A DNA stretch of 64,000 nucleotides from Granulosicoccus antarcticus IMCC3135 (GCF_002215215.1 NZ_CP018632.1:2290501-2354500), one strand, 5' to 3'; positions 9,436 through 19,458 are shown, numbered from the stretch's first letter. Numbers and translations: made by a program. The notes: a model not told the origin generated them from the letters alone.

Positions 9436-9459
9436 TGCCCGGATAGAGATATCCGGGCA
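9436..9459. terminator. Hairpin between convergent genes
   Basis: Perfect 10-bp stem TGCCCGGATA / TATCCGGGCA with a GAGA loop, placed between the ends of two converging genes. It probably ends transcription from both sides, although neither side shows a strong U-tract. Confidence 0.55.
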
Positions 9460-9474
9460 GGCAATCCATGATGA

Positions 9475-10011
9475 TCACCACATGAGGTCATCAGGTACTT
9501 CGTAGCCGGCATATTCGTCGTCGGCATCCGGTGCATTTTCATCCCGGGTGTTGAGTACGACCAACCAGCTCTCATCACGCTCTGCAATTTTTTCGGCCGC
9601 CTGTCTGGGGACGATACTCAGCTGATCCTGTTTGCCGACAATGGCCAGTGCGCCACGAATCAGTGCTTGCCGATGATCAGATTGCAACATCAGTGACTTG
9701 ATGACGCCACCGTGGTCGAAGCCAAATTGCGTGTCACCGCGTTCAGCGATGGCGTTGAGCTCGATAATCTGCTGAATCTGCGCCTGAACCGCCTTCTGAT
9801 CTGCTGCGCGGTCTCTTTCTTCGTTCAATGCCTTATCGCGTGCTAGCGTTTCTGCATCACGCTGTTTGACAAGGTCTGCGGTTTCATCCACTACATCCTG
9901 TCCTTTGCGCTGCTTTTTTTCCTTGGTATTCTGGGCCTTGCGAGCCGAGACGACCTGTTTCTGGCTGGCGATGCCTGCCTGACGTAGTTGTTCCTGTAAT
10001 GACTTTGCCAC
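9475..10011 (-). CDS. DUF2058 family protein (YaiL-like)
   Basis: A 178-residue cytosolic protein. The N-terminus MAKSLQEQLRQAGI followed by a Lys/Gln-rich stretch (KAQNTKEKKQRKG) and a long charged helix is characteristic of the DUF2058/YaiL family. The C-terminal 80 residues form a small globular part ending in YEVPDDLMW. Family members are described only as nucleoprotein or polynucleotide-associated; the molecular role is unknown. It lies 26 bases downstream of the DUF4403 lipoprotein gene on the same strand and may share its transcript. Confidence 0.85.
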   Translation of the reverse strand: MAKSLQEQLRQAGIASQKQVVSARKAQNTKEKKQRKGQDVVDETADLVKQRDAETLARDKALNEERDRAADQKAVQAQIQQIIELNAIAERGDTQFGFDHGGVIKSLMLQSDHRQALIRGALAIVGKQDQLSIVPRQAAEKIAERDESWLVVLNTRDENAPDADDEYAGYEVPDDLMW

Positions 10012-10037
10012 TGTCGTGATCCTTTTTCTGTACGGTT

Positions 10038-11564
10038 TTACTTGAGAGGTTTTTTCAAGACTGTCAATGGTATATCGATATCCAGTTCAGCACTGACTTG
10101 AGCGCGTGCAGCCAGTGAATCGGCCTCTGGGAATATGTCGAGCAGTCGTATCGAAAGATTTTCAGCGCGAACGGTAACTCCGCCTGTGCGGGACGGGTCC
10201 TGGAGTTGTTGCTGCAAGCGCTCTTCAAGTTTACGCGTGTGGCTGGATAGGTCCACTATCGATCCGCGCTCGATGGCTGCAATTATCTGACCTTCAAAAA
10301 TGCTGCTGACAAGATTCCACAAGGTCGAATCCAGGACTTTGGAAAGTTGAATGTTTTCCAGGCGCAACCGTTCGTCAGCAGCATCTACCACGGGTCTGGC
10401 ATTCAGATAGATGATGCCATGGGTATCACGCCGGCTGCCGGGTAGTTGAGCTGTAAAACCCAGCGTGACTGTAACGCCTGCGGTGCTGCCTGAGAGTTTG
10501 ATACTGTCTATCTGCACGGTGACCTTTCCAGCAGCAGACTCTGAGCTGAAACTGCGGTCGATAAGTCTTGGCCCTATGGCTGCTTCAAGCTGCGTGTAAC
10601 CTGCTCGTAAAAGCAGGTCGAAATCTGTCCTGCTGGCTTGAAAGGCCACCTCGCGTAAGGCGGGCAAGGGGAGTGGTTCGATTTGCAGCGGCTCGCTGTC
10701 CACAACGGTGGTGCCATCAACTTCAAAGCTGACGCCAAATTTGTCGGGTTCGGTATGGATGCCGGAAAAGGCAAATCCGGAAGGCACGATGTTCAGATGA
10801 AGCTGCTGCGGAGTAGCGCTGTCATCAGGAGCCGGTATGTCCAGGGCAAAGGTGTAGCTGCGCCAGTAGCTGCCAAGCTGTTCACGAAATTTTTCGCAGT
10901 CTATTGCCTCGTTGAGCCTGGGCTCCAGTGTTGCCAGTTGCTTGTCCAGCGCATCGTTGACGATGTTTTCAAGGTCAAAATCCATTTTGCCGCGCCAGAG
11001 GGCCACCGGCTTTTGAACCCATTGGTAATCTACGACTGCTTCGATGACAGGGCACCAGTCGTCGCGCATGTTCAAGCCCATGCGAATGGTTGTCATCACC
11101 TCGCCCTGGACATCCAGTGCCGATAAGCCCAGTGCGCTTGCCATTGAGCCGCGAATTCCCACTTTGCCATCGAAACGGATAGGGGCAGATACCGTGATGA
11201 GCTGTTGTTGCCCGCTGATTGCGATGGGAGCGGTTCGGGACACGATCAGATTCCACTGCGCGGTTCCACAGGCTTTGATACCGATAATTCGTTTGCAGAC
11301 TCGCCGGTCGCCTGCAACGGGGTAGCTGGCTGGTAGTTGTTCTGCCGCGATGGCCTCTATGTCGTCGTAGCTGACACGCGCTCGTAGGCCAAACCGGCTG
11401 GCGCGCGGTTTGGCTGTCGCGTTGAGATTACTACCTGTCAGGTTTTCCGGTTTTTCCGACACCTCGCTGGGAGATGAGTCTCTTTGACAGGATGAGAGGC
11501 TGAGGCTGCACAGTACGATACTCAACAGAAGTTGTTTGCGCCGCACACTTCTGAAGCCTGTCAT
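10038..11564 (-). CDS. DUF4403 family lipoprotein
   Basis: A 508-residue protein predicted to be lipid-anchored. After the basic start (MTGFRSVRRK) come a hydrophobic stretch and the lipobox LSSC. The body has two similar halves of beta-rich sequence (IPASYPV-type and EPLPLPALREVAFQA segments), typical of DUF4403 proteins, which structural work relates to lipid-binding tubular folds; that relation is inference here. An ATG five codons upstream is possible, but the shorter start gives a better signal peptide. It is followed closely by the DUF2058 gene. The function is unknown; a role in the cell envelope is likely from the lipoprotein signal. Confidence 0.78.
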   Translation of the reverse strand: MTGFRSVRRKQLLLSIVLCSLSLSSCQRDSSPSEVSEKPENLTGSNLNATAKPRASRFGLRARVSYDDIEAIAAEQLPASYPVAGDRRVCKRIIGIKACGTAQWNLIVSRTAPIAISGQQQLITVSAPIRFDGKVGIRGSMASALGLSALDVQGEVMTTIRMGLNMRDDWCPVIEAVVDYQWVQKPVALWRGKMDFDLENIVNDALDKQLATLEPRLNEAIDCEKFREQLGSYWRSYTFALDIPAPDDSATPQQLHLNIVPSGFAFSGIHTEPDKFGVSFEVDGTTVVDSEPLQIEPLPLPALREVAFQASRTDFDLLLRAGYTQLEAAIGPRLIDRSFSSESAAGKVTVQIDSIKLSGSTAGVTVTLGFTAQLPGSRRDTHGIIYLNARPVVDAADERLRLENIQLSKVLDSTLWNLVSSIFEGQIIAAIERGSIVDLSSHTRKLEERLQQQLQDPSRTGGVTVRAENLSIRLLDIFPEADSLAARAQVSAELDIDIPLTVLKKPLK

Positions 11565-11620
11565 GGTTGGACCGAACACTTTTTCAAGTAAGAGTCAAAG
11601 CTTTGCGATATCACTTGCCA

Positions 11621-12373
11621 CTACTCGGTGGGAGGGACTACCAGACCGCGTTTGACGGCGGGTCTATCCAGGCAGCGATCAAGGTATGTCATGGTGTGGG
11701 TGTAACTTGCCATCTGAAAGTCTTCGAAGGCTCCGTAGGCATCTCGAACTGCGCGCAACCACGGGAAAATGGCAATATCCGCGATCGTGTATTCATCGCT
11801 CTGTATGTAGTCCTGACCGTCCAGTTGCTGCTCGAGTACATTGAGCAGGCGGCGAGACTCGTCAATGAAATGTTGCCGGGGGCGAGGGTCTTCAATGTCC
11901 TTGCCTGCAAATTTCTTGAAATAGCCGTATTTACCGAACGTGGGGCCCAGGCCTCCCATCTGGAACATCAGCCATTGTTGCGTCTGCGCCCGTGCACGCG
12001 CATCTCTTGGTAGCAGCTGGCCACTCTTCTCGGCCAGATATAACAAGATGGCGCCTGATTCCCATAGAGCGATTACTTGCCCGTCAGGTCCGTTCGGGTC
12101 AATGATGGCAGGTATCTTGTTATTCGGATTGAGAGCCAGAAATTCGGGCGTATGTTGCTCACCGCTGATTTTGACCGTATGCGCCTCATAGGCCAGTCCC
12201 ATCTCTTCCAATGCGATGGAAACCTTCACACCATTTGGCGTCGGGTAGGAATACAGCTGTAGCAGTTCGGGGTTCTTGGCCGGCCAGCGGCGACTAATGG
12301 GGTGATCGACCAATGAGTCCATGTTTTTCGCTGTATCTCGATATCGTTTCGCAGGTCGCAGTATACGGCTCAC
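11621..12373 (-). CDS. Glutathione S-transferase, Nu-class-like (YfcG/YghU type)
   Basis: Cytosolic thiol transferase or disulfide-bond oxidoreductase using glutathione. The N-terminal thioredoxin-fold domain carries YSYPTPNGVKVSIALEE, the TPNG signature of YfcG/YghU proteins that use a Thr/Asn pair rather than Tyr or Ser. NPNNKIPAI (cis-Pro loop) and ESGAILLYLAEK (glutathione gamma-glutamyl contact) follow. The C-terminal helical domain contains the N-capping motif YTIADIAIFPW. The length of 250 is a little longer than relatives; a start at 12322 (MDSLVDHP) is also possible. No strong ribosome site separates the two starts. Divergent from the EamA exporter gene. Confidence 0.88.
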   Translation of the reverse strand: MSRILRPAKRYRDTAKNMDSLVDHPISRRWPAKNPELLQLYSYPTPNGVKVSIALEEMGLAYEAHTVKISGEQHTPEFLALNPNNKIPAIIDPNGPDGQVIALWESGAILLYLAEKSGQLLPRDARARAQTQQWLMFQMGGLGPTFGKYGYFKKFAGKDIEDPRPRQHFIDESRRLLNVLEQQLDGQDYIQSDEYTIADIAIFPWLRAVRDAYGAFEDFQMASYTHTMTYLDRCLDRPAVKRGLVVPPTE

Positions 12374-12480
12374 AGCCCAGACTACCGAGCAGTTACACTA
12401 CGCCATCATGCCTGTAACGGCGATCACTACTTAATGGCAGTGGGACCCCTGCGGGTGTGCCAGCTGACCGGATCTGATTC

Positions 12481-13419
12481 ATGACGGGAATTTTCCTGAT
12501 TTTCAGTGCCTGTATCCTCTGGGCGCTGGATACGCTAATCCGCTATCCCTTGTTGTTCAGTGGCGTAAGCCCATGGTCCATTGTCTGGTTCGAGCATCTG
12601 TTTCTCGTGCTTGTCATGAGTTACTGGGTTCTGCCCTTGTGGCGCAACAAGGCGCTGGATTCGCGCACCATCATGGCGTTTGTCGTTGTGGGAGGGATTG
12701 GTTCGGCTCTGAGCACTGTCGCTTTTACCAACGCGTTTTCTCTGATCAACCCCTCTGTTGTCATCCTGATACAAAAACTGCAACCGCTGGTGGCGGTATC
12801 CCTGGCCGTCGTGCTGCTCAAGGAGCGAGTTGATCGGCAATTTCTGATTTGGCTGGCGGTATGTCTGGCAGGCAGTCTGATGATTGCAGCGGGTGATCTT
12901 CTGCCGGCGCTGAACCCGGCTAACTGGTCAGGGCAGGAAACACAGGATCTGTTACTGGGCTACGGTTGTACCCTGATTGCCGTGGTGGGATGGGGGGCCG
13001 CAACTGTCTATGGCAAGCAATTGAGTAACAAGGGTTTTAGTACTACGGACTTGATGGCAGGACGATTCCTGGTCGGGTTTCTGGTTCTGACACCAATCGC
13101 CTGGCTGTTCGCGAACCCTGCCGAAGTGACAGGCATGCATATGCCTCTGCAGTTTCTCAGCGGCGACAAGCAGTTCAATACCCTGGTGCTCATCGCTGTC
13201 ATGGTGCTGATTTCTGGTGTGGGCGGTATGGGATTCTATTATCTGGGAATGAAACGATTGCCAGCGCGTGCTTGCGCGGTCGCAGAGATGTTCTTTCCGG
13301 TTGCCGCCGTTCTCATCAACTGGTTGGTGCTTGGGCAAGCTCTGACCCCGCTACAGATGGTCGGTGCGGCCGTTCTGTTATGTGGCAGCACGATGGTGGC
13401 GGTATCGCAAACTCGATAG
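12481..13419 (+). CDS. EamA/DMT-family permease
   Basis: A 312-residue inner-membrane transporter of the drug/metabolite superfamily. About ten hydrophobic helices arranged as two EamA repeats are visible, the first starting MTGIFLIFSACILWAL and the second GYGCTLIAVVGWGAATVYGK. The repeat-end motif appears as LIQKLQPLVAVSLAVVLLKE in repeat 1 and as AEMFFPVAAVLINWLVLGQ in repeat 2. Such proteins export amino acids, nucleobases or other small metabolites; the substrate cannot be told from sequence. It is a single gene upstream of metK, with 175 bases between them. Confidence 0.88.
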   Translation: MTGIFLIFSACILWALDTLIRYPLLFSGVSPWSIVWFEHLFLVLVMSYWVLPLWRNKALDSRTIMAFVVVGGIGSALSTVAFTNAFSLINPSVVILIQKLQPLVAVSLAVVLLKERVDRQFLIWLAVCLAGSLMIAAGDLLPALNPANWSGQETQDLLLGYGCTLIAVVGWGAATVYGKQLSNKGFSTTDLMAGRFLVGFLVLTPIAWLFANPAEVTGMHMPLQFLSGDKQFNTLVLIAVMVLISGVGGMGFYYLGMKRLPARACAVAEMFFPVAAVLINWLVLGQALTPLQMVGAAVLLCGSTMVAVSQTR

Positions 13420-13594
13420 AACCTGACAGGCTCCAGGCGCCGAGTAACCCATTGAGCTGCAATAAATAGCCGCTTCAAAGGCCGAAAAGCTCGATTTCAG
13501 CACAAAGTTTGCCGCTATGGAAATACTCATATAAATACATCCTTATGTGTTTATGGGTACAATGAACCGATCCAACCTTATTGAGGCCTGTGCA

Positions 13595-14764
13595 ATGGCG
13601 CAAGACTATATCTTTACTTCCGAGTCAGTATCCGAAGGTCATCCGGACAAGATGGCTGATCAGATATCTGATGCCGTGCTGGATGCCATCCTCAAGCAGG
13701 ACAAGGGTGCGCGAGTAGCCTGTGAGACGCTGGTAAAGACCGGTCTGGTTATCATCGCCGGAGAAATTTCAACCAGCGCCTATGTCGATCTGGAAGCTCT
13801 GGTCAGGAAAACGGTTACCGATATCGGTTATGACCGTTCGGCCGTTGGTTTTGACGGTGAGACCTGTGCTGTACTGAATGGTATCGGCAAGCAATCTCCT
13901 GATATTGCTGGAGGTGTTGATCGCAAGACCGCCGAAGAGCAGGGCGCTGGTGATCAGGGCCTGATGTTTGGTTATGCCAATAATGAAACCGATGTGCTGA
14001 TGCCTGCACCCGTAACCTACGCGCATCGCCTGGTCGAACAACAATCAAAGGTACGTCGCGACGGTACATTGTCCTGGTTGCGTCCGGATGCCAAGAGTCA
14101 GGTAACTTTGCGTTATCAGAACGGTAAGCCCGTGGGTATCGATGCGCTGGTTCTCTCGACTCAACATGATCCGGATGTCTCTCTGGCGGATCTTCGTGAG
14201 GCGGTGATGGAGCATATATTGAAGCCGGTGCTGCCTGCCGACTGGTTGGACAATTGTCCCAAGGACAAGATCCATATCAATCCGACTGGCATTTTCGTGA
14301 TTGGTGGTCCTGTCGGCGATTGTGGTCTGACCGGGCGCAAGATCATCGTTGATACCTACGGTGGTATGGCTCGTCACGGCGGTGGTGCATTTTCTGGTAA
14401 AGATCCTTCCAAGGTCGACCGCTCTGCCGCCTATGCCGGTCGCTATGTTGCCAAGAACATTGTTGCAGCAGGCCTTGCTGACAAGTGTGAGATCCAGGTG
14501 TCCTATGCCATTGGCGTTGCCGAACCGACCTCCATCAGCATTGAAACATTTGGTACTGGCAAGATTGACGATCGACGTATCGAAGACATCGTCAAAGATA
14601 TTTTCGACCTGCGCCCTTACGGCATCGTGACCATGCTGGACCTGATTCGTCCCATCTATCAACAGACTGCGGCCTACGGTCATTTCGGTCGTGAACTCCC
14701 GGATTTTACCTGGGAAAAAACAGATCGTGCCGACGCCTTGCGCCAGGCCGCTGGACTGGCCTGA
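13595..14764 (+). CDS. metK: S-adenosylmethionine synthetase
   Basis: Makes S-adenosylmethionine from methionine and ATP, with release of phosphate and pyrophosphate, in the cytosol. The 389-residue protein shows all the signatures: the ATP-binding N-terminus with [29 protein letters not shown] (adenine contact) and [19 protein letters not shown] (P-loop-like triphosphate site). The start at 13595 is chosen for the family N-terminus [11 protein letters not shown] and for the GAGG ribosome site nine bases before it; a longer frame opens at 13547. It is followed 44 bases later by ahcY, so synthesis of the methyl donor and removal of its product are paired. I saw no SAM riboswitch in the leader. 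Confidence 0.98.
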   Translation: MAQDYIFTSESVSEGHPDKMADQISDAVLDAILKQDKGARVACETLVKTGLVIIAGEISTSAYVDLEALVRKTVTDIGYDRSAVGFDGETCAVLNGIGKQSPDIAGGVDRKTAEEQGAGDQGLMFGYANNETDVLMPAPVTYAHRLVEQQSKVRRDGTLSWLRPDAKSQVTLRYQNGKPVGIDALVLSTQHDPDVSLADLREAVMEHILKPVLPADWLDNCPKDKIHINPTGIFVIGGPVGDCGLTGRKIIVDTYGGMARHGGGAFSGKDPSKVDRSAAYAGRYVAKNIVAAGLADKCEIQVSYAIGVAEPTSISIETFGTGKIDDRRIEDIVKDIFDLRPYGIVTMLDLIRPIYQQTAAYGHFGRELPDFTWEKTDRADALRQAAGLA

Positions 14765-14808
14765 GTCACAGGTCAGCCTCTTATAAACATTTTTCGAGAT
14801 ACCCAATA

Positions 14809-16119
14809 ATGAATGCATCTGTACAAGACGTAAGCGGTGACTATAAAGTCGCCGATATCAGCCTCGCAGACTACGGTCGCAAGGAAATCAGGATGGCTGA
14901 GCATGAAATGCCGGGCCTGATGGCGCTGCGCGAAGAATATGCCGGCAAGCAGCCATTGGCTGGTGCCCGCATCGCAGGTTGCCTGCATATGACTATCCAG
15001 ACAGCGGTTTTGATTGAAACCCTGACGGCTCTGGGTGCTGAAGTTCGCTGGTCTTCGTGCAACATCTTCTCGACTCAGGATCACGCCGCTGCTGCAATTG
15101 CTGCTTCAGGTGTACCCGTATTTGCCTGGAAGGGTGAGAACGACGAAGAATTTGATTGGTGTATCCACCAGACGATCAAAGGACCCAACGGCTGGGTGCC
15201 AAACCTGATTCTTGATGACGGTGGCGATCTGACGGTCATGATGCACAACGATTACCCAGAACTGCTGGCTGATGTCAAAGGACTGTCTGAAGAGACCACG
15301 ACGGGTGTACACCGTTTGGTTGAAATGGCAAAGAAAGGTCTGTTGAAAGTTCCAGCCATCAATGTCAACGATTCTGTGACCAAGTCCAAATTCGACAACC
15401 TGTATGGCTGTCGTGAGTCACTGCTTGATGGTATCAAGCGCGCTACCGACGTCATGATCGCAGGCAAGATTGCCCTCGTGGTTGGTTACGGCGATGTGGG
15501 CAAGGGCTGTGCGCAGGCGTTCCGTGGTATGGGTGCCACTGTCTGGGTAACCGAAGTTGATCCTATCTGTGCCTTGCAGGCTGCGATGGAAGGCTACCGT
15601 GTTGTTGTCATGGACGATGTAGCTGACTTGATCGACATTGTTGTGACTTGCACCGGAAACGTGAACGTTGTCACGCACGAGCACATGAAGCGCATGAAGA
15701 ACGAAGCTATCGTGTGCAACATTGGCCACTTTGACAATGAAATTGATGTTGCTGGTCTGCGTCAATATACGTGGGAAAACATCAAACCTCAGGTCGATCA
15801 GGTGATCTTCCCTGACGGTAAGCGCATCACCTTGCTGGCTGAAGGACGACTGGTCAATCTGGGTTGTGCAACAGGTCACCCCAGTTTTGTCATGTCCGCT
15901 TCTTTCACCAATCAGGTGCTGGCGCAGATAGAACTATGGGAGCGAAGTGCTGACTATTCCATCGATGTGCATGTACTGCCAAAGGCTCTCGACGAGAAGG
16001 TTGCACGACTGCACTTGCAAAAGATTGGTGCCAAGCTGACGACCTTGTCGAACGAGCAAAGCGATTACCTTGGGCTAGAGACAAGCGGACCTTACAAGCC
16101 GGATCATTACCGCTACTAG
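14809..16119 (+). CDS. ahcY: Adenosylhomocysteinase
   Basis: Hydrolyses S-adenosylhomocysteine to homocysteine and adenosine using tightly bound NAD, relieving product inhibition of methyltransferases. The 436-residue protein has the catalytic domain ([15 protein letters not shown], substrate residues near [11 protein letters not shown]), the Rossmann NAD motif [13 protein letters not shown] and the conserved C-terminus ending KPDHYRY that closes the neighbouring active site. The length is that of forms without the roughly 40-residue insert seen in many bacteria. Downstream of metK, with a strong terminator about 60 bases after its stop. The 44-base gap is too short for an SAH riboswitch. Confidence 0.98.
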   Translation: MNASVQDVSGDYKVADISLADYGRKEIRMAEHEMPGLMALREEYAGKQPLAGARIAGCLHMTIQTAVLIETLTALGAEVRWSSCNIFSTQDHAAAAIAASGVPVFAWKGENDEEFDWCIHQTIKGPNGWVPNLILDDGGDLTVMMHNDYPELLADVKGLSEETTTGVHRLVEMAKKGLLKVPAINVNDSVTKSKFDNLYGCRESLLDGIKRATDVMIAGKIALVVGYGDVGKGCAQAFRGMGATVWVTEVDPICALQAAMEGYRVVVMDDVADLIDIVVTCTGNVNVVTHEHMKRMKNEAIVCNIGHFDNEIDVAGLRQYTWENIKPQVDQVIFPDGKRITLLAEGRLVNLGCATGHPSFVMSASFTNQVLAQIELWERSADYSIDVHVLPKALDEKVARLHLQKIGAKLTTLSNEQSDYLGLETSGPYKPDHYRY

Positions 16120-16182
16120 TCGAACATCTTGGCTGGTGACTCCTCGACTCGTCGAGGAATACTAGTGAAATGTGCTTTATCC

Positions 16183-16235
16183 AAAGCCGACCCGTGAAAC
16201 AGTCAATACGACTGTTACACGGGTCGGCTTTTTAC
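16183..16235 (+). terminator. Strong terminator after ahcY
   Basis: A 14-bp perfect stem (AAAGCCGACCCGTG / CACGGGTCGGCTTT) is followed inward, after one A/A mismatch, by a further 7-bp stem (AACAGTC / GACTGTT) with a five-base loop, then TTTT. A smaller 7-bp hairpin lies just upstream at 16141-16158. Confidence 0.9.
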
Positions 16236-16416
16236 ATTTTGTCTGACTCAGAGGTCATATGGCGCATTCTGGTATGATTATGTTCTGAAGACGACACTTA
16301 TTCCTGCAGAGTTGATGTTTGTTCACTGCACTAAAGAGCTTGCGGCATGTATCGTAAGCCCCTGATCGTCGATATATCCAAAAATACATTTCATCCGAGT
16401 AGTAACGAGGAAAAAT

Positions 16417-17418
16417 ATGTTGAGAACACGATATCTGGCAAGTGCGGTAGTTGCCGCAGGTCTGATGGCAGGACAAAACGCGAATGCTGCAGAAGAATGC
16501 GGTGACGTCACCATTGCCAGCATGAACTGGGCATCTGCCGAGTTGGTTGCTGCCATTGACAAAACTATTCTGAGTGAAGGTTACGGCTGCAATGCTGAAC
16601 TCATCGCCGGTGACACCATGCCGACATTCACCTCCATGAATGAGAAGGGCGAGCCGGATCTGGCTCCTGAGTTGTGGGTTAATGCGGTACGAGAACCCCT
16701 CGACGCAGCCGTTGCAGAAGGCAAGTTGATTATCGCTGCAGAGGTTCTTTCTGATGGTGGTGAAGAAGGCTGGTGGATACCTAAATTCGTAGCCGATGCT
16801 CATCCTGAGATCAAGACACCGGCTGACGCACTGGCACGTCCTGACCTGTTCCCGGCGCCTGAAGATGAATCCATCGGTGCAGTTCACAACTGCCCGGCTG
16901 GCTGGAACTGTCAGATAACCACTGGCAATCTCTTCCGTGCTTATGGCGCTGAAGATAAAGGCTTCGAACTGGTTGATACTGGCTCTTCTGCGGGACTGGA
17001 TGGCTCCATTGCCAAAGCCAATGAGCGTGAAGAAGGCTGGTTGGGCTACTACTGGTCACCGACTGCCATTCTTGGCCGTTATGACATGGTCAAGCTCGAT
17101 ATGGGTGAGCACGACAAGGAGGAGTGGGATACCTGTACGGCTGTTCTGGATTGCGAAGCTCCGAAGGTCAATGGCTGGGCCAAGAGTGAAGTGTTCAGTG
17201 TTGTGACTAAAGAGTTTGCCGAGAAAGCGGGTGTTGCGATGGAATATGTAGGTACTCGCAGCTGGGATAATGCGACTGTCAACACGCTGTTGGCCTGGAT
17301 GGTTGACAATCAAGCCACTGGTGAAGAGGCTGCACAGTATTTCCTTGAAAATCACGAAGAAATCTGGAGCGCCTGGGTTTCTGAAGAAGCCATGGGTAAG
17401 ATCAAAGCATCTCTGTGA
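16417..17418 (+). CDS. ABC transporter substrate-binding protein, glycine-betaine type
   Basis: Periplasmic binding component of a quaternary-amine importer. The 333-residue protein has a signal peptide ending NANAAEE and an OpuAC/ProX-type fold. Trp-rich ligand motifs are visible (NWASAELV, EGWWIPKF, CPAGWNCQI, GWLGYYWSP), consistent with an aromatic cage for a trimethylammonium group. Glycine betaine or proline betaine is the likely ligand, by family. The permease (17490) and ATPase (18370) follow. A hairpin between this gene and the permease would favour high expression of the binding protein. Gene order is binding protein, permease, ATPase, unlike the proVWX order of Escherichia coli. Confidence 0.9.
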   Translation: MLRTRYLASAVVAAGLMAGQNANAAEECGDVTIASMNWASAELVAAIDKTILSEGYGCNAELIAGDTMPTFTSMNEKGEPDLAPELWVNAVREPLDAAVAEGKLIIAAEVLSDGGEEGWWIPKFVADAHPEIKTPADALARPDLFPAPEDESIGAVHNCPAGWNCQITTGNLFRAYGAEDKGFELVDTGSSAGLDGSIAKANEREEGWLGYYWSPTAILGRYDMVKLDMGEHDKEEWDTCTAVLDCEAPKVNGWAKSEVFSVVTKEFAEKAGVAMEYVGTRSWDNATVNTLLAWMVDNQATGEEAAQYFLENHEEIWSAWVSEEAMGKIKASL

Positions 17419-17438
17419 TTTTCTGATTTTTAAATAGC

Positions 17439-17464
17439 AGAAAGGCGGCTAAGGTCGCCTTTCT
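17439..17464 (+). terminator. Intergenic hairpin / attenuator in transporter operon
   Basis: A 9-bp stem AGAAAGGCG / CGCCTTTCT with an eight-base loop lies between the binding-protein stop and the permease start. It likely stabilises the upstream message or partly terminates transcription, giving more binding protein than membrane components. Confidence 0.6.
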
Positions 17465-17489
17465 CATTTCTACTGCTGAGGAACTACCT

Positions 17490-18380
17490 GTGGACTGGTT
17501 TACCGAATTTCCTGCAATGGACAAGACCGCACTGCGTGCGTTGAAAAAAAGCATCGATGGCGGCTTTCGCGCCTGGACTCGTGAGCATGGCGAAACGGTC
17601 GAAGCTTTTTTTGAGCCCATCAAGCAGATGCTGATCTGGTCTGAAAAATTTCTATTGAATACACCGTGGCCGTTCATTCTGTGTGGCATTGTGGCCATCG
17701 CCTGGTTTGCCAGTCGCAGCTGGAAAATCACGCTGATGACGTTCATGACCATGGTCCTGATCGGTTATTTTGATATGTGGGACAACACCATGCGCACCAT
17801 CTCCATCATGCTGGTGTCCACCTTTGTCTCGATAGTGCTTGGTATACCCATCGGTATTGCCATGTCCAAATCGGACAAACTACAAGCCATGGTCACCCCG
17901 GTGCTTGACGTGATGCAAACCATGCCGGGGTTTGTCTATCTGATTCCCGTTGTCATGCTGTTGGGCATTGGCAAGGTGCCAGGATTACTCGCTGTTGTCA
18001 TCTACGCAATTCCGCCCATTATCCGATTGACCAATCTGGGTATTCGAATGGTGGACAAGGAAGTGCTGGAGGCGGCAGATGCGTTCGGTTCATCTGCCTG
18101 GCAGAGGTTGAAGAACGTACAGATACCGCTGGCCATGCCGACCATCATGGCCGGTATCAACCAGACAATCATGATGGCGCTGGCACTGGTGGTCATTGCA
18201 TCCATGATCGGTGTCAAAGGCTTGGGACAGCCGGTATTGCAGGCGATCGCCAATCAGTACTTCACGCTGGGTATGTTCAACGGTTTGGCAATAGTCGGTG
18301 TGGCTATCATTTTTGATCGTGTCAGTCAGGCTTACGGTAAGCGTCTGCAGTCTCATTCCGAGGTGGTCCATGGGAACTAA
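17490..18380 (+). CDS. Glycine-betaine-type ABC transporter permease
   Basis: Inner-membrane permease (ProW/OpuAB family, 296 residues). After a cytosolic N-terminus come about six membrane segments; the first hydrophobic one is PFILCGIVAIAWFA. The coupling-loop EAA motif is EAADAFGSSAWQRLKNVQIP and meets the ATPase. The family segment PVLDVMQTMPGFVYLIPVVM is clear. The start is GTG at 17490, with GAGG about ten bases upstream. Its stop overlaps the ATPase start by 11 bases, so the two are translationally coupled. Confidence 0.92.
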   Translation: MDWFTEFPAMDKTALRALKKSIDGGFRAWTREHGETVEAFFEPIKQMLIWSEKFLLNTPWPFILCGIVAIAWFASRSWKITLMTFMTMVLIGYFDMWDNTMRTISIMLVSTFVSIVLGIPIGIAMSKSDKLQAMVTPVLDVMQTMPGFVYLIPVVMLLGIGKVPGLLAVVIYAIPPIIRLTNLGIRMVDKEVLEAADAFGSSAWQRLKNVQIPLAMPTIMAGINQTIMMALALVVIASMIGVKGLGQPVLQAIANQYFTLGMFNGLAIVGVAIIFDRVSQAYGKRLQSHSEVVHGN

Positions 18381-19458
18381 AACATCGGCGTCGGATACAG
18401 TGAAAGATTCAGGTGTAGAGATTCGCGGGCTTTACAAGATCTTCGGTAAGCAGCCCGGCAAGTACATGGATGCTGTCAAGGAGGGCATGTCCAAGCAGGA
18501 GTTGCAGGAAAAACACGGGCATGTACTCGGCTTGAAGGACATCAATCTGTCCATGGAAGCCGGTTCCATACAGGTAGTGATGGGTCTGTCGGGTTCGGGT
18601 AAATCCACCCTGATTCGTCACATCAATCGTCTGATAGATCCTACTGTCGGCGAGGTGATTGTCGGTGGACAGGATGTTTGCCAGATGAATACGAAAGCAC
18701 TGCGTGATTTTCGGCGTCATCAAACAGCCATGGTGTTCCAGAAGTTCGCCTTGTTGCCACATCGCACGGTGATCAATAACGTGGTGTATGGGTTGGAAGT
18801 GCAGGGAGTGCCACGTAAAAAGCAGGAAACCGAGGCACGACGCTGGATCGATCGGGTCGGTCTGTCCGGGTTTGAGGATAATTTCCCCAACCAGTTGTCA
18901 GGTGGCATGCAGCAGCGTGTTGGTCTGGCACGGGCGCTGGCCAACGATGCACCACTACTGTTGATGGACGAGGCTTTCTCGGCACTGGATCCGCTGATAA
19001 GAATGGACATGCAATCGGTTCTGCTGGATCTGCAGAGTGAGCTTCGCAAGACCATCGTTTTCATTACCCATGATGTGGATGAGGCGTTACGGCTCGGTGA
19101 TCGCATCGCCATCTTGCGTGACGGTGAAGTTATTCAAGAGGGTACGGGTCAGGATATCGTTCTTGAACCTGCTGATGAGTACATACAGAACTTCGTCAAG
19201 GATGTGAATCGAGGGCGAGTTATTCTGACTGAAAGCGTAATGAGTGCAGGCGCTCATCAGGATGCAGTCGGAGAGGTCAATGCATCGGATCATCTTGAAA
19301 CGGCGGCGCGCAGTATTTCGGATTCGGATGCTCTGGCGGTCAATGTAGTTGACGATGATGGCAAGGTGGTCGGGCATCTGGATCTGGATACTACCGTTGC
19401 GGCCATCGTGAAGCAGGAATCACGACATACCACTGATGACGGTGAATACTCGGCATGA
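18370..19458 (+). CDS. Glycine-betaine-type ABC transporter ATPase
   Basis: Cytosolic energy-coupling subunit (ProV/OpuAA family, 362 residues). Walker A is GLSGSGKST, the signature is LSGGMQQRVGLARAL and Walker B is LLLMDEAFSALDP, with switch His in VFITHDVDEA. The family N-terminal extension (GLYKIFGKQPGKY) that contacts the partner is present. The region after about residue 285 is a CBS-like tail (LAVNVVDDDGKVVGHLDL) that in relatives senses ionic strength. The ATG at 18370 overlaps the permease stop. Its own stop lies inside the next gene, so the glycosyltransferase may be co-transcribed. Confidence 0.93.
   Translation: MGTKTSASDTVKDSGVEIRGLYKIFGKQPGKYMDAVKEGMSKQELQEKHGHVLGLKDINLSMEAGSIQVVMGLSGSGKSTLIRHINRLIDPTVGEVIVGGQDVCQMNTKALRDFRRHQTAMVFQKFALLPHRTVINNVVYGLEVQGVPRKKQETEARRWIDRVGLSGFEDNFPNQLSGGMQQRVGLARALANDAPLLLMDEAFSALDPLIRMDMQSVLLDLQSELRKTIVFITHDVDEALRLGDRIAILRDGEVIQEGTGQDIVLEPADEYIQNFVKDVNRGRVILTESVMSAGAHQDAVGEVNASDHLETAARSISDSDALAVNVVDDDGKVVGHLDLDTTVAAIVKQESRHTTDDGEYSA

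Noticed and set aside
13420-13594. SAM or SAH riboswitch upstream of metK or ahcY
   Set aside because: The conserved core bases and pairing were not found; the metK-ahcY gap is only 44 bases.
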